From JAVVSR01 sp036654095 (lineage in GTDB: Bacteria > Bacillota > Clostridia > Christensenellales > CAG-917), in NCBI GenBank assembly GCA_036654095.1, contig JAVVSR010000010.1, forward strand, positions 1 through 64,000: 64,000 bases of DNA. Direction: 5' to 3'. The notes under the pieces were generated by a model. It saw only the letters and a list, made by a program, of their open reading frames with translations, was not told where the DNA came from and searched no databases. Within the stretch, counting starts at the first letter, position 1, and each line of letters begins with the position of its first letter. The position numbers and the translations under genes are program-made. Shown here one piece after another: positions 17,258 through 24,986 of the stretch.

Positions 17258-17319
17258 AGCCCAAAATAATTTAGTATCAATAAAAACTACTACATATTTT
17301 TTAAAGGAGAACGTTACTT

Positions 17320-18750
17320 ATGAAAATGATTTACGATGTTGAAGCTAAACCACCATTTAAAAATTTGATTGTTTTTGCTTTACAACAAATGCTTGCTATT
17401 ATTACGGCAACATTGCTTGTACCTATGATTATCAGCAACAATGCGTATGGTATAACTATGGACCCCGCAGCTGCTTTGTTTGGCGCAGGCGCAGGTACAT
17501 TGGTTTATATTATGTTTACCAAAAAGAAAAGCCCAGTATTTTTAGGTAGTTCGTTTGCGTTTATTGCTCCAATGTCTGGCGCAATCGCTTTTGGCTTTTG
17601 GGGTATTTTTGTAGGCGCGGCTATTGCTGGTTTGGTATATGTTATAATCGCTACAATTATTCACTTTATTGGTACTGACTGGGTAAATAAACTTCTTCCT
17701 CCGGTGGTTATCGGCCCGACGGTTGCATTGATTGGTTTAAGCCTTGCAGGAAATGCTGTTTCTGACTTGACTAAGGCTAGTGGAGCAGGGCAGGCATATA
17801 ACCTTGTTGCCATTTTGTGCGGTTTGGTTACATTTTTTGTAACGATAATTTGTTCGGCAAAAGGCAATAAAACAATGAAACTTATTCCATTTATTATTGG
17901 CATAGTTTCAGGATATGTAGTCGCTGCAATATTTACAGGTATCGGCGTAGCTGCTAATTGTGAATATTTGAAAATTGTAAACTTCTCAGCTTTGGAGGCT
18001 AATTTTACTAACATTAAATTTACAAGCTTCTTTAATTATCCTGAATTTTCATTTTTGATTAAGGGCGGAAATAAGTTTGATTTGCACGCATTAGGTAACG
18101 TATTTTTACTTTACGCTCCTGTTGCATTTGTGGTTTTGGCCGAGCATATTGCTGACCATAAAAATATCAGCGCAATCATTGAGCGCGACCTTATTAAAGA
18201 CCCTGGCCTAAAGCGTACTTTACTTGGCGATGGTGTCGGTTCTATCGTTGGCGCATTCTTTGGTGGTTGCCCAAATACTACGTATGGTGAAAGTATTGGC
18301 TGTGTTGCTATTACTAAAAATGCGTCGGTGGCAAGCATTATTTGGGCGGCTATTTTATGTATGGTATTGGCTTTCTTTACGCCGTTTGTAGCGTTTGTAA
18401 ATACAATTCCAAGTTGCGTACTGGGTGGTATCTGCGTGGCTTTGTACGGTTTTATAGCGGTAAGCGGTTTAAATATGCTTAATAAAATTGATTTAAGCGA
18501 ATCGAAAAACTTGTTTGTTGTAAGCAGTATTTTGGTTGCAGGTATTGGCGGTTTAAGTTTAAAATTTGGAAATCCAAACAATCCTATAATTACAATTACA
18601 AGTATCGCAACAGCGTTGATATTGGGCATTATTGTAAACTTAATTTTAAAAGATAAACATAGTACATCTAAGGGTAGCGTTGAAGAAGTAGTCGCTACAT
18701 CTAAGGAAACTGGCGATGAAATGGTTGAAGAACCGCCAAAGGAAAACTAA
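17320..18750 (+). CDS. uraA: Uracil permease (NCS2 family)
   Basis: 476 residues, a polytopic membrane protein of the nucleobase-cation symporter 2 family with about 12-14 helices. Visible markers are VPMIISNN near the start, PVVIGPTVALIGLSLAG, the AEHIADHKNIS block with the ligand-binding Glu region, and GGCPNTTYGESIGCVAITK. TTYGE(S/N)IG is the uracil-type signature; xanthine and guanine carriers carry a different SQNxG-type motif there. Function: proton-coupled uracil import. The ribosome site is AAAGGAGA. The hydrophilic C-terminal tail is acidic. Its convergent neighbour is upp, which converts uracil to UMP, so the two form an import-and-salvage pair. A long leader with a terminator implies attenuation. 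Confidence 0.92.
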   Translation: MKMIYDVEAKPPFKNLIVFALQQMLAIITATLLVPMIISNNAYGITMDPAAALFGAGAGTLVYIMFTKKKSPVFLGSSFAFIAPMSGAIAFGFWGIFVGAAIAGLVYVIIATIIHFIGTDWVNKLLPPVVIGPTVALIGLSLAGNAVSDLTKASGAGQAYNLVAILCGLVTFFVTIICSAKGNKTMKLIPFIIGIVSGYVVAAIFTGIGVAANCEYLKIVNFSALEANFTNIKFTSFFNYPEFSFLIKGGNKFDLHALGNVFLLYAPVAFVVLAEHIADHKNISAIIERDLIKDPGLKRTLLGDGVGSIVGAFFGGCPNTTYGESIGCVAITKNASVASIIWAAILCMVLAFFTPFVAFVNTIPSCVLGGICVALYGFIAVSGLNMLNKIDLSESKNLFVVSSILVAGIGGLSLKFGNPNNPIITITSIATALILGIIVNLILKDKHSTSKGSVEEVVATSKETGDEMVEEPPKEN

Positions 18751-18803
18751 TACAGCTGTACAAATAGTAACTTTATTGTTTTAAAATGTAATTTAAAATA
18801 AGT

Positions 18804-18837
18804 AAAACCGCGAAATTTTATATTTCGCGGTTTTTTT
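18804..18837 (+). terminator. Terminator of uracil permease
   Basis: AAAACCGCGAAAT and ATTTCGCGGTTTT form a perfect 13-bp stem with loop TTTAT, followed by TTT. Confidence 0.95.
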
Positions 18838-18954
18838 ATGCTTAACTTATGCGCGCTAAACATCTTTGCGCTAGCTAGTAAATTATATTGTTAAAATATA
18901 ATTTAAGTGTTATGCGATATTTGGACATAGTGTATTGCGCATAACGGCTTTTAG

Positions 18955-19015
18955 CTTAAAATAAATAAGCCATCTGTTTTAATTACATTTAAATGTAACT
19001 GCTTAGATGACTTAT
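18955..19015 (-). terminator. Probable terminator of upp
   Basis: On the minus strand ATAAG-T-CATCT pairs with AGATG-G-CTTAT (one mismatch) around an internal 16-bp palindrome TTACATTTAAATGTAA. A T-rich stretch (TTATTTATTTT) follows. It lies 20 bases past the upp stop. Confidence 0.5.
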
Positions 19016-19035
19016 CTATAAATATTAATATTTAA

Positions 19036-19662
19036 TTATTTTGTGCCAAATATCCTATCGCCTGCATCGCCTAACCCCGGAACAATGTATCCAATTTCAT
19101 TCAGCTTTTCATCTTGACAACCAACATATATTTTAACGTCAGGATGATTTTTACTTACACGTTCAATACCTTCGGGCGCGCCTATTATTGACATTAATTT
19201 TATGGACTTGCAACCGCGTTTTTTAATAAAATCGATTGCGGCAGATGCGCTTCCACCAGTGGCAAGCATTGGGTCAAGGATAATAACTTCACGGTCAACA
19301 ATATCGTCGGGAAGTTTACAATAATATTCCTTTGGTTCAAGCGTATCGTGGTCGCGATACAAGCCAATGTGACCCACTTTCGCAGTTGGCAATAACGCCT
19401 GTATTCCGTTTACCATACCAAGCCCTGCGCGAAGAATTGGAACTATTGCCAAATCTTTTGCTATTACTCGTGTTTTCGTTTTTGCAATAGGAGTTTGTAC
19501 TTCAATTTCCATCGTATTAATATCGCGAAGCGCCTCATATGCCATAAGCATCGCAACTTCTTCAACCAACTCTCTAAACTCTTTGCTTCCAGTGCGTTCA
19601 TCGCGCATTATTGCAATTTTATGCGTTATAAGCGGATGGTCAAAAATTGTGACATTATTCAT
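19036..19662 (-). CDS. upp: Uracil phosphoribosyltransferase
   Basis: 208 residues, the standard length. The cytoplasmic enzyme joins uracil and PRPP to give UMP (pyrimidine salvage). Family landmarks are the N-terminal IFDHPLITHKIAIMRDERTG, PILRAGLGMVNG, HIGLYRDHDTLEPKEYYCKLP, the PRPP loop ILDPMLATGGSASAAI, and the C-terminal uracil site around GYIVPGLGDAGDRIFGTK. The start is supported by GAGATGAGGTAG just upstream. It has its own promoter and is convergent with the uracil permease gene, consistent with a salvage module for imported uracil. Confidence 0.98.
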   Translation of the reverse strand: MNNVTIFDHPLITHKIAIMRDERTGSKEFRELVEEVAMLMAYEALRDINTMEIEVQTPIAKTKTRVIAKDLAIVPILRAGLGMVNGIQALLPTAKVGHIGLYRDHDTLEPKEYYCKLPDDIVDREVIILDPMLATGGSASAAIDFIKKRGCKSIKLMSIIGAPEGIERVSKNHPDVKIYVGCQDEKLNEIGYIVPGLGDAGDRIFGTK

Positions 19663-19700
19663 AATCTACCTCATCTCTCGTAATTTTTATTGCTTTTTTT

Positions 19701-19729
19701 ATACTAACACCATACAAGACGTTTGGCAA
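19701..19729 (-). promoter_or_regulatory. Promoter of upp
   Basis: Minus strand TTGCCA, 17 bases, TAGTAT, about 40 bases before the ATG. Confidence 0.6.
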
Positions 19730-19845
19730 GTAATTTAATAAAAAATGTTTTTGTTATGTTTTTTTAATTTATTTGTAAAATCATTATATTTTGCGCAAAA
19801 ACATTTAAATATTGAAATATTTTTCATTTTGTCATTTGTAATGTC

Positions 19846-19874
19846 TTGATATCATTTTATATATATGGTATAAT
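19846..19874 (+). promoter_or_regulatory. Promoter of the DUF1508 gene pair
   Basis: TTGATA, 17 bases, TATAAT with a TGG extended -10. It lies 75 bases before the first DUF1508 gene. Confidence 0.8.
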
Positions 19875-19949
19875 CTATGTAGCTTAAAGGTTTTGTGGGG
19901 AATTATACATTACTTTTATTACATAAATAATTTTAAAGAGGGTTGAATT

Positions 19950-20990
19950 ATGTTATTGCCTATTGTAAGCGCGTTTAGTTTTTCCACTTTGATGGAAAAT
20001 AAGCCAGTTTTTTATGGCATTATCGCAGCTGTTGCATTGTTGCTTTTTATAATCGTTTTGGCGATTGCAAATAAATCTAAAAAGAAAAAGACAAAGACAA
20101 AGTCTAAAGACAATGTCGTTGTTTCAAAAAATGAGAAAGCTAAAGCTGACATTAAGCCAGTTGCAAAAGTTGCTGCCGAAAAGGTTATTCCGGTTGAAAA
20201 GGTTGCAGTACCCGTTCCTGAGGTAAATTCTTTTGAGGCTATATCTCAACCTGTTGCAATTCAAGCGCAAGAAGAGGTTGTAATTGAGCCTGCTTCCGAA
20301 AGTGATATTGTTTATGCTCCAGCTCCCGAGTCTTCAATTAATGAGCCTATACCCGCTTTTGAGGAACTTTTTAATGAGCCAGATGTTATTGCGCCAGTAG
20401 TAGACGAATATCGTTTTGCGCCCGTTCCGCAGAAAACTCCAGAAGATGGTTGGAAGCCTGCAAAAATCAATCCAACTCGCAAAAAGAAAGAGGTTGAGCC
20501 TGTTGTTGCGACCGATGAATTGAATTTTGCAACCGCACCGATTAAATCAAAGCCCGCAAAGAAAGTTAATGAGCCTTCTCCAGTTGTTGAAAATGTAGCT
20601 CCTCAGGTCGTTGAAGATGTTAAAGCTGATGATGTTGCTCCACTTCCTGCTGACGATTTTGCCGATAAACCTAAGGTTACAGGCAAATATGTTATTGAAA
20701 AAAATGGTAGTTGCTTCCAATATTCGCTTATCGCAAACAATGGCCAATTATTATACGAAAGTCGCGAGTATGCGTCCATCGCAAGCTGCAAGAGCGGTAT
20801 TGAAACATTTAAGAAAAATGTGGCTAATTGCGATTATCGCGTTGATGTGGATAAAAACGGCGGTCATAAATATATTTTCAAAAAAGGTAATTCTATCTAT
20901 ATTGGTGAAAGCTATCGCACTGCTAAAGCTGCTGAAAACAGCGCGGAATCAGTACGTCGTTTTGCTGGCATTTCTTCTATTGTTGAATAA
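19950..20990 (+). CDS. Membrane-anchored DUF1508 (YegP-like) protein
   Basis: 346 residues. A single transmembrane helix (about residues 20-43, FYGIIAAVALLLFIIVLAIA) is followed by a Lys-rich stop-transfer stretch (NKSKKKKTKTKSKD). A long Pro/Val/Glu-rich linker (residues ~60-240) comes next. The C-terminal domain (~245-346) carries two DUF1508 half-repeats, FQYSLIANNGQLLYESREY and HKYIFKKGNSIYIGESY, each ending in an Ala/Ser/Glu helix. DUF1508 is a small duplicated fold of unknown function, as in E. coli YegP. The positive-inside rule puts the linker and domain in the cytoplasm. It is followed 34 bases later by a paralogue and probably forms an operon with it. Confidence 0.82.
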   Translation: MLLPIVSAFSFSTLMENKPVFYGIIAAVALLLFIIVLAIANKSKKKKTKTKSKDNVVVSKNEKAKADIKPVAKVAAEKVIPVEKVAVPVPEVNSFEAISQPVAIQAQEEVVIEPASESDIVYAPAPESSINEPIPAFEELFNEPDVIAPVVDEYRFAPVPQKTPEDGWKPAKINPTRKKKEVEPVVATDELNFATAPIKSKPAKKVNEPSPVVENVAPQVVEDVKADDVAPLPADDFADKPKVTGKYVIEKNGSCFQYSLIANNGQLLYESREYASIASCKSGIETFKKNVANCDYRVDVDKNGGHKYIFKKGNSIYIGESYRTAKAAENSAESVRRFAGISSIVE

Positions 20991-21024
20991 ATCATTAGAT
21001 AAAATAAACTAAGGGGTACTAATT

Positions 21025-21555
21025 ATGGCAGTTAAAACTACTAAAACGGCACCAGTTGCTAAATCTGTTGCAAAAGAGCCAGCGAAAGAAGCTGCAAAAG
21101 TAAAGGCGGTAAAAACACCAGCTAAGGAAACAACTGTTCAATCTAAAGCTCCCAAGGCTTTAGCTAAGGACACGTCAAATGTCGTCGCTGCTAAAACAAC
21201 TGACGATGTAAAAACGCCCGCTACTAAAGGCGTCACTGGGAAGTATCGTATTGACTGTGTTTATGGTGACTTATATCAGTTCTATCTTTACGCTAATAAC
21301 GGTCAGTTGTTGTATGAAAGTCGTGAGTATTCTTCAAAAAAATCTTGTACCGATGGCATTGAAACATTTAAAAGAAATATGGAAGACCCTCTTACCACTG
21401 TCCGCGTAGACCAAGATAAAAACAAACGCTTTAAGTATATTATCAAAAATAGAAACTCTATCTATGTTGGCGAAACTTACGCAAACAAGGGGCAGGCGGA
21501 AAGTAGCGCTGAATCGGTTAAACGGTTTGCAAGCATTTCGGCGCTTGTTGACTAA
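21025..21555 (+). CDS. DUF1508 protein with histone-H1-like Lys/Ala/Pro-rich N-terminus
   Basis: 176 residues. Residues 1-70 are almost entirely Lys, Ala, Thr, Pro and Val (KEPAKEAAKVKAVKTPAKE), a composition seen in histone-H1-like tails. Residues ~75-176 are a two-repeat DUF1508 domain (QFYLYANNGQLLYESREYSS, then FKYIIKNRNSIYVGETY), closely resembling the domain of the gene just upstream. The ATG has AAGGGG ten bases before it. The tail suggests nucleic acid or polyanion binding, but that is inference. It is soluble, whereas its neighbour is membrane-anchored. Confidence 0.82.
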   Translation: MAVKTTKTAPVAKSVAKEPAKEAAKVKAVKTPAKETTVQSKAPKALAKDTSNVVAAKTTDDVKTPATKGVTGKYRIDCVYGDLYQFYLYANNGQLLYESREYSSKKSCTDGIETFKRNMEDPLTTVRVDQDKNKRFKYIIKNRNSIYVGETYANKGQAESSAESVKRFASISALVD

Positions 21556-21586
21556 TTGCTAATGTCTTTTATGTTTTATACAGATA

Positions 21587-21644
21587 TTTAAGCTAGGAAG
21601 CTAACATTAACTAGTTTACATACAATGTTGTGTCCTAGCTTAAA
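21587..21644 (+). repeat. Perfect 12-bp inverted repeat after the DUF1508 genes
   Basis: TTTAAGCTAGGA (21587-21598) and TCCTAGCTTAAA (21633-21644) are exact reverse complements, with an inner AACATT/AATGTT pair. The hairpin is followed by AATATTTG rather than a T-run, so it may be a weak terminator or an RNA 3' end stabiliser. Confidence 0.75.
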
Positions 21645-21927
21645 ATATTTGTGCGTGTAATATGTAGACAATATAGAAAATAAGTTTTATAATAAATGTG
21701 TTAATTTTATATAATGCTTATAATTGTAATTTGACTTTCATAACATAGTTAGTGATTAGTTGGGGAAATTAACTTTTTTTAATTAGTCAACAGTAATACG
21801 TAAGTGAATATTGATATTTTTGTAAATTATTTTACAAAAAAACAAGTGTATTAGTATGTCCTATGTGTTAAAATTTTAACAATAAACATTACATTTGTAT
21901 AAAAATTATTGTAGTATTAGCAATATT
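21645..21927. other. AT-rich non-coding stretch
   Basis: No gene, RNA or clear promoter is seen. Together with the repeats that follow, it makes a 729-base gap between coding regions. Confidence 0.6.
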
Positions 21928-22205
21928 GCGGTCACAGCGTTTAGGTAGCGCGGTAAGTTGGAAAGGAAGTTTGCGGTGTGTCAAATTAATAGGTAAACAG
22001 TGTTTGTAACAAAAACAGTAACGGTGGTTATCTTTAATATTATGCGGTCACAGCGTTTAGGTGCGCGGTAAGTTGGAAAGGAAGTTTGCGGTGTGTCAAA
22101 TTAATAGGTAAACAGTGTTGGTGACAAAACGGTAACGTTGGTTATCTTTAACGATATGTATTCACAGCGTTTAGGTGCGCGGAAAGTTGGAAAGGAAGTT
22201 TGCGA
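21928..22205 (+). repeat. Three direct copies of a ~115-bp non-coding unit
   Basis: Copies start at about 21928, 22044 and 22158, with periods of 116 and 114 bases. The core contains CACAGCGTTTAGGT, then GCGCGG(T/A)AAGTTGG, then AAAGGAAGTTTGCG. Copies 1 and 2 continue with TGTGTCAAATTAATAGG and a small hairpin (GTAAC-loop-GTTAT) whose loop differs (GGTG versus GTTG) while the stem is kept. Copy 3 breaks off after TTTGCGA, exactly where a -35 for the SDR gene falls. There is no long reading frame. The unit could be a transcription-factor array or a repeated small RNA. Confidence 0.9.
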
Positions 22206-22228
22206 TAAAAAAATTATTGTCATATAAC
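22200..22228 (+). promoter_or_regulatory. Candidate promoter of the SDR gene
   Basis: TTGCGA, 17 bases, TATAAC. The -35 is the last conserved part of repeat copy 3. Copies 1 and 2 have TTGCGG, 17 bases, TAAACA at the same place, which are weaker matches. Confidence 0.5.
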
Positions 22229-22284
22229 AAACTTTATTTGAATAACAATATATTTAAAAATATTTTTTAGAGGAGATTTTTTTT

Positions 22285-23091
22285 ATGAAGTATGCATTTG
22301 TAACCGGTGGCGCAGGTGGATTAGGCGGCCAAGCGTGCCAAGTTTTGGCGGACAATGGCTGGACAGTTTTTGCAGCCGATATTAACCAAGAGGCTTTGGA
22401 TAAAATTAATTACAAAAATATTATTCCTGTTCAAGCCGATATCACTAAAGTTGAAAGCCTTGAAAAAGCGCGTGACTTTATTTTAACTAAAACCGATAAG
22501 TTAGATGCTGTTGTGAACTTTGCTGGTATGATGAACTTTACGTCGCTTGTTGAAAACAGCCCTAGAATTATGGAAATTGCTATTTCTGTAAATCTTATGG
22601 GTATGATTAATGTCAACTACGTTTTATTCCCTTTAATTGACGCGGCTAAGGGCAGAATTATCAATGTAAGCAGTGAAATTGGCTGGCTTAAACCTCAACC
22701 ATTTGTTGCTCCTTATTCGGTTACAAAGCACGCTGTTGACACATATAATGACGCATTACGCCGTGAACTTAACATTGTTGGCCTTAAAGTTATTAAAATT
22801 CAACCCGGTTCATTTAAAACAAATATGCATAATGCAGCTGAGCGTACTTTCGACCGTTTAATTAGCGAAACCACTCACTACAAAAATGCTTTGTCATCAA
22901 TGAAAAAGATTATGACACACGAATTGGTACACGCTAATGACCCGAAGATTATGGCAAAAACAATTTTAACCGCTTGTACTGCAAAAAATCCAAAAATTAA
23001 TTATCGTGTTAAAAATAGCAAGAAACTTAGATTTTTAAATATTTTCCCTGATAAACTAATTGATAAAATCTATATGGCAGTTATAAAGTAA
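22285..23091 (+). CDS. SDR-family NAD(P)-dependent oxidoreductase
   Basis: 268 residues, a classical short-chain dehydrogenase/reductase. The cofactor loop is TGGAGGLGGQA (residues 7-17), with an acidic residue after beta-2 (AADINQEA) that favours NAD over NADP. NFAGMM corresponds to the NNAG motif. The catalytic Ser is in INVSSEIGWL and Tyr/Lys in YSVTK. The C-terminal part (PGSFKTNMHNAA) and the basic tail resemble membrane-associated steroid or retinol-type SDRs. The substrate cannot be told. The start has AGAGGAGA with eight T before the ATG. The gene stands alone, has its own terminator, and is preceded by the three-copy repeat that probably controls it. Confidence 0.92.
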   Translation: MKYAFVTGGAGGLGGQACQVLADNGWTVFAADINQEALDKINYKNIIPVQADITKVESLEKARDFILTKTDKLDAVVNFAGMMNFTSLVENSPRIMEIAISVNLMGMINVNYVLFPLIDAAKGRIINVSSEIGWLKPQPFVAPYSVTKHAVDTYNDALRRELNIVGLKVIKIQPGSFKTNMHNAAERTFDRLISETTHYKNALSSMKKIMTHELVHANDPKIMAKTILTACTAKNPKINYRVKNSKKLRFLNIFPDKLIDKIYMAVIK

Positions 23092-23124
23092 TTAGTTAAA
23101 TATTATTTTACTATACAAATAAGT

Positions 23125-23158
23125 AAAAGCCTTCGCAAACAACAGCGAAGGCTTTTTA
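23125..23158 (+). terminator. Terminator of the SDR gene
   Basis: AAAAGCCTTCGC pairs with GCGAAGGCTTTT around AAACAACA, followed by TA and an AT-rich tail. Confidence 0.92.
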
Positions 23159-23427
23159 TATACAGAAAAGTAATAAGTTATAACGTAATTATTTTAAGCA
23201 ATTTGCAACATATTTTTCGCAAAATAGTAAAACAATCCACAAGAAATGATTGGAAAATTTATTAGGATTGCTTAAGGTGCGAGTGGACGGTTGTGTTTGT
23301 GCGGAGCAAAGTATTTTAATATAATTTATGTTAAATTTGTTTTATGAAAATGAAAAAATAATTTACCAAATTAGTGTTTGGTCGCTATTTGATAAATTAT
23401 TAAAATAAAAGTAATATTTTTTGCAAA
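23159..23427. other. Intergenic stretch between convergent genes
   Basis: Mostly AT-rich, with one short GC-richer patch (AAGGTGCGAGTGGACGG near 23274). No gene or recognisable RNA is seen. Confidence 0.6.
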
Positions 23428-23464
23428 ATAAAACCATTTTTACTTTTATTTGTAAAAATGGTTT
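23428..23464 (-). terminator. Terminator of the polyamine operon
   Basis: On the minus strand AAACCATTTTTAC pairs with GTAAAAATGGTTT around an AT-only loop and is followed by TATTTTGC. It sits 22 bases past the potD stop. Confidence 0.85.
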
Positions 23465-23485
23465 CATTAAGGTTTTTAGTTTAAA

Positions 23486-24985
23486 TTAATTTCCAAATAC
23501 GTTTTTAGTTTCTATTTGAGCAACAGGGCGTCGCTTATTAAAATACATACGAACTAAAATAATTGCGCCAAATATCGCGACAATGATGCCTACTAGGCTA
23601 ACAAAGAAAATAACCAAACTCCACGGGAATCCGTCGGAACCTTTAACTCGCTCCCACATTGCAACGGTAGCTTCATTTTCTTCGCCAAAATCTTTCATAA
23701 CGCCAAGGTTATCACTGAACACGGGATAACGGCGCGTATCTCCAAAATATTCGGTAAAATCATATGCTGCGGTTTCTCCATCAATTTCAAGCTCAACATA
23801 AATACCACCTTCTTCCATATCGACAAGGTCAATTTTGTAAGCATATTCGCAAGCAACCAAATTTGCAAGCGCCTCACGACTGTACTCGCCATATGTTGCG
23901 TTGTTTACATCTAAGAACACGTTCGGGTCAATGCCACAGGTGTAGCCGATGTTCATATTATTCATCATTGCAATGTCAGGCCGACACATAAAATCAATAA
24001 ACATTTTAGCTGCTGGAATATTTTGCGCGCTAGTTGTAATCGCCCAACCATCAAACCAAATATTGCCACCTGTTTCGGGGACAAAGTAATCAAGCAAGTA
24101 ATCGTCTGTTTTTTCGTTGTAGCTTTCTTCAATCGCCCATAACGCGTCGCCACTCCAAGCAAGGTCAATGTAGGCAACTTCGTTTATCATATCGTCTTTA
24201 CCAAAGTCAACCTCATAGCCTTTAAGTTTGCTACGTTGGTCGGTAAGCGCCTTTTCGGCGAGATTAAGCAAGTCGTCGTCAACGGTATTGATAAGCTGTT
24301 CAATGGAATATCCGCGATATTTTTCGGGCAAAAGATTTTCTTCTAAAAGATAGGTCATTGTAGCGGCATAAATGTCACGGACACTGTCTTTCATTAAAAT
24401 TTTACCATTTAGTTTAGGGTTGTTGCCTTTGTTCCACAAAAGCCCCCAGCCTTGTTTCAAATCTTCCTCTGAAACCATTTTTGAGTTGTAAAGTATGCCA
24501 AGCGTACCCCACATATATGGAACAAAATAATCATTCATTTGCTCGCCTTTGCCGTTGACATCAATGCTTGTAAACACTTCGCTGACTTTATCGCGAATAG
24601 CGGGCATAACATTTGAAAGATTTGAATACTCAGACACAGGCATATCAAGTTTATGCAACAAATTGTTTGTCATAAGTTTTTGAATTGCATACTCTGAGGG
24701 ACATACAAGGTCAATTTGACTGTCGCCTTTTATAACCTCGGTAATCATTGTTTCGTTTGTTTCAAATAGGCTGTAAATAATTTTAAGTTCCTTACCTGTT
24801 TTTTGCTCGTAATATGTTTCAAACATTTTCAAAGCTTCGGGTTCAATGTAATCCGCCCAGTTGTAAATTACCAATTTTTCAATTTTAGAATCTTTATTAT
24901 AAGCGACTACTCCAACAATTAATAATGAAAATACCATAACGAAAATTATAGCAATAGGAATAATTTTTTTAAGTTTTCTATTCAT
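23486..24985 (-). CDS. potD: Spermidine/putrescine ABC transporter, substrate-binding protein
   Basis: 499 residues; typical PotD is about 350. An N-terminal hydrophobic helix (IIPIAIIFVMVFSLLIVGVVAY) without a lipobox cysteine acts as an uncleaved anchor or plain signal. The binding domain shows polyamine-binding family features: LVIYNWADYIEPEALKMFE, SEYAIQKL, YMWGTLGILYNS, and YIDLAWSGDALWA with aromatic and acidic residues lining the site. After the domain comes a second membrane helix (about 456-482, SLVIFFVSLVGIIVAIFGAIILV) and a basic tail. The binding protein therefore seems held in the membrane by its C-terminus instead of a lipid. It is last in the operon, one base after potC. Confidence 0.92.
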   Translation of the reverse strand: MNRKLKKIIPIAIIFVMVFSLLIVGVVAYNKDSKIEKLVIYNWADYIEPEALKMFETYYEQKTGKELKIIYSLFETNETMITEVIKGDSQIDLVCPSEYAIQKLMTNNLLHKLDMPVSEYSNLSNVMPAIRDKVSEVFTSIDVNGKGEQMNDYFVPYMWGTLGILYNSKMVSEEDLKQGWGLLWNKGNNPKLNGKILMKDSVRDIYAATMTYLLEENLLPEKYRGYSIEQLINTVDDDLLNLAEKALTDQRSKLKGYEVDFGKDDMINEVAYIDLAWSGDALWAIEESYNEKTDDYLLDYFVPETGGNIWFDGWAITTSAQNIPAAKMFIDFMCRPDIAMMNNMNIGYTCGIDPNVFLDVNNATYGEYSREALANLVACEYAYKIDLVDMEEGGIYVELEIDGETAAYDFTEYFGDTRRYPVFSDNLGVMKDFGEENEATVAMWERVKGSDGFPWSLVIFFVSLVGIIVAIFGAIILVRMYFNKRRPVAQIETKNVFGN

Positions 24986-24986
24986 A

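Noticed and set aside
18111..18629. 172-codon minus-strand frame inside the uracil permease gene
   Set aside because: Antisense to a clear transporter gene, with no start signals.
21928..22205. CRISPR-like array
   Set aside because: The repeats are ~115 bp and contiguous, with no short repeats and unique spacers, and no cas genes are near.
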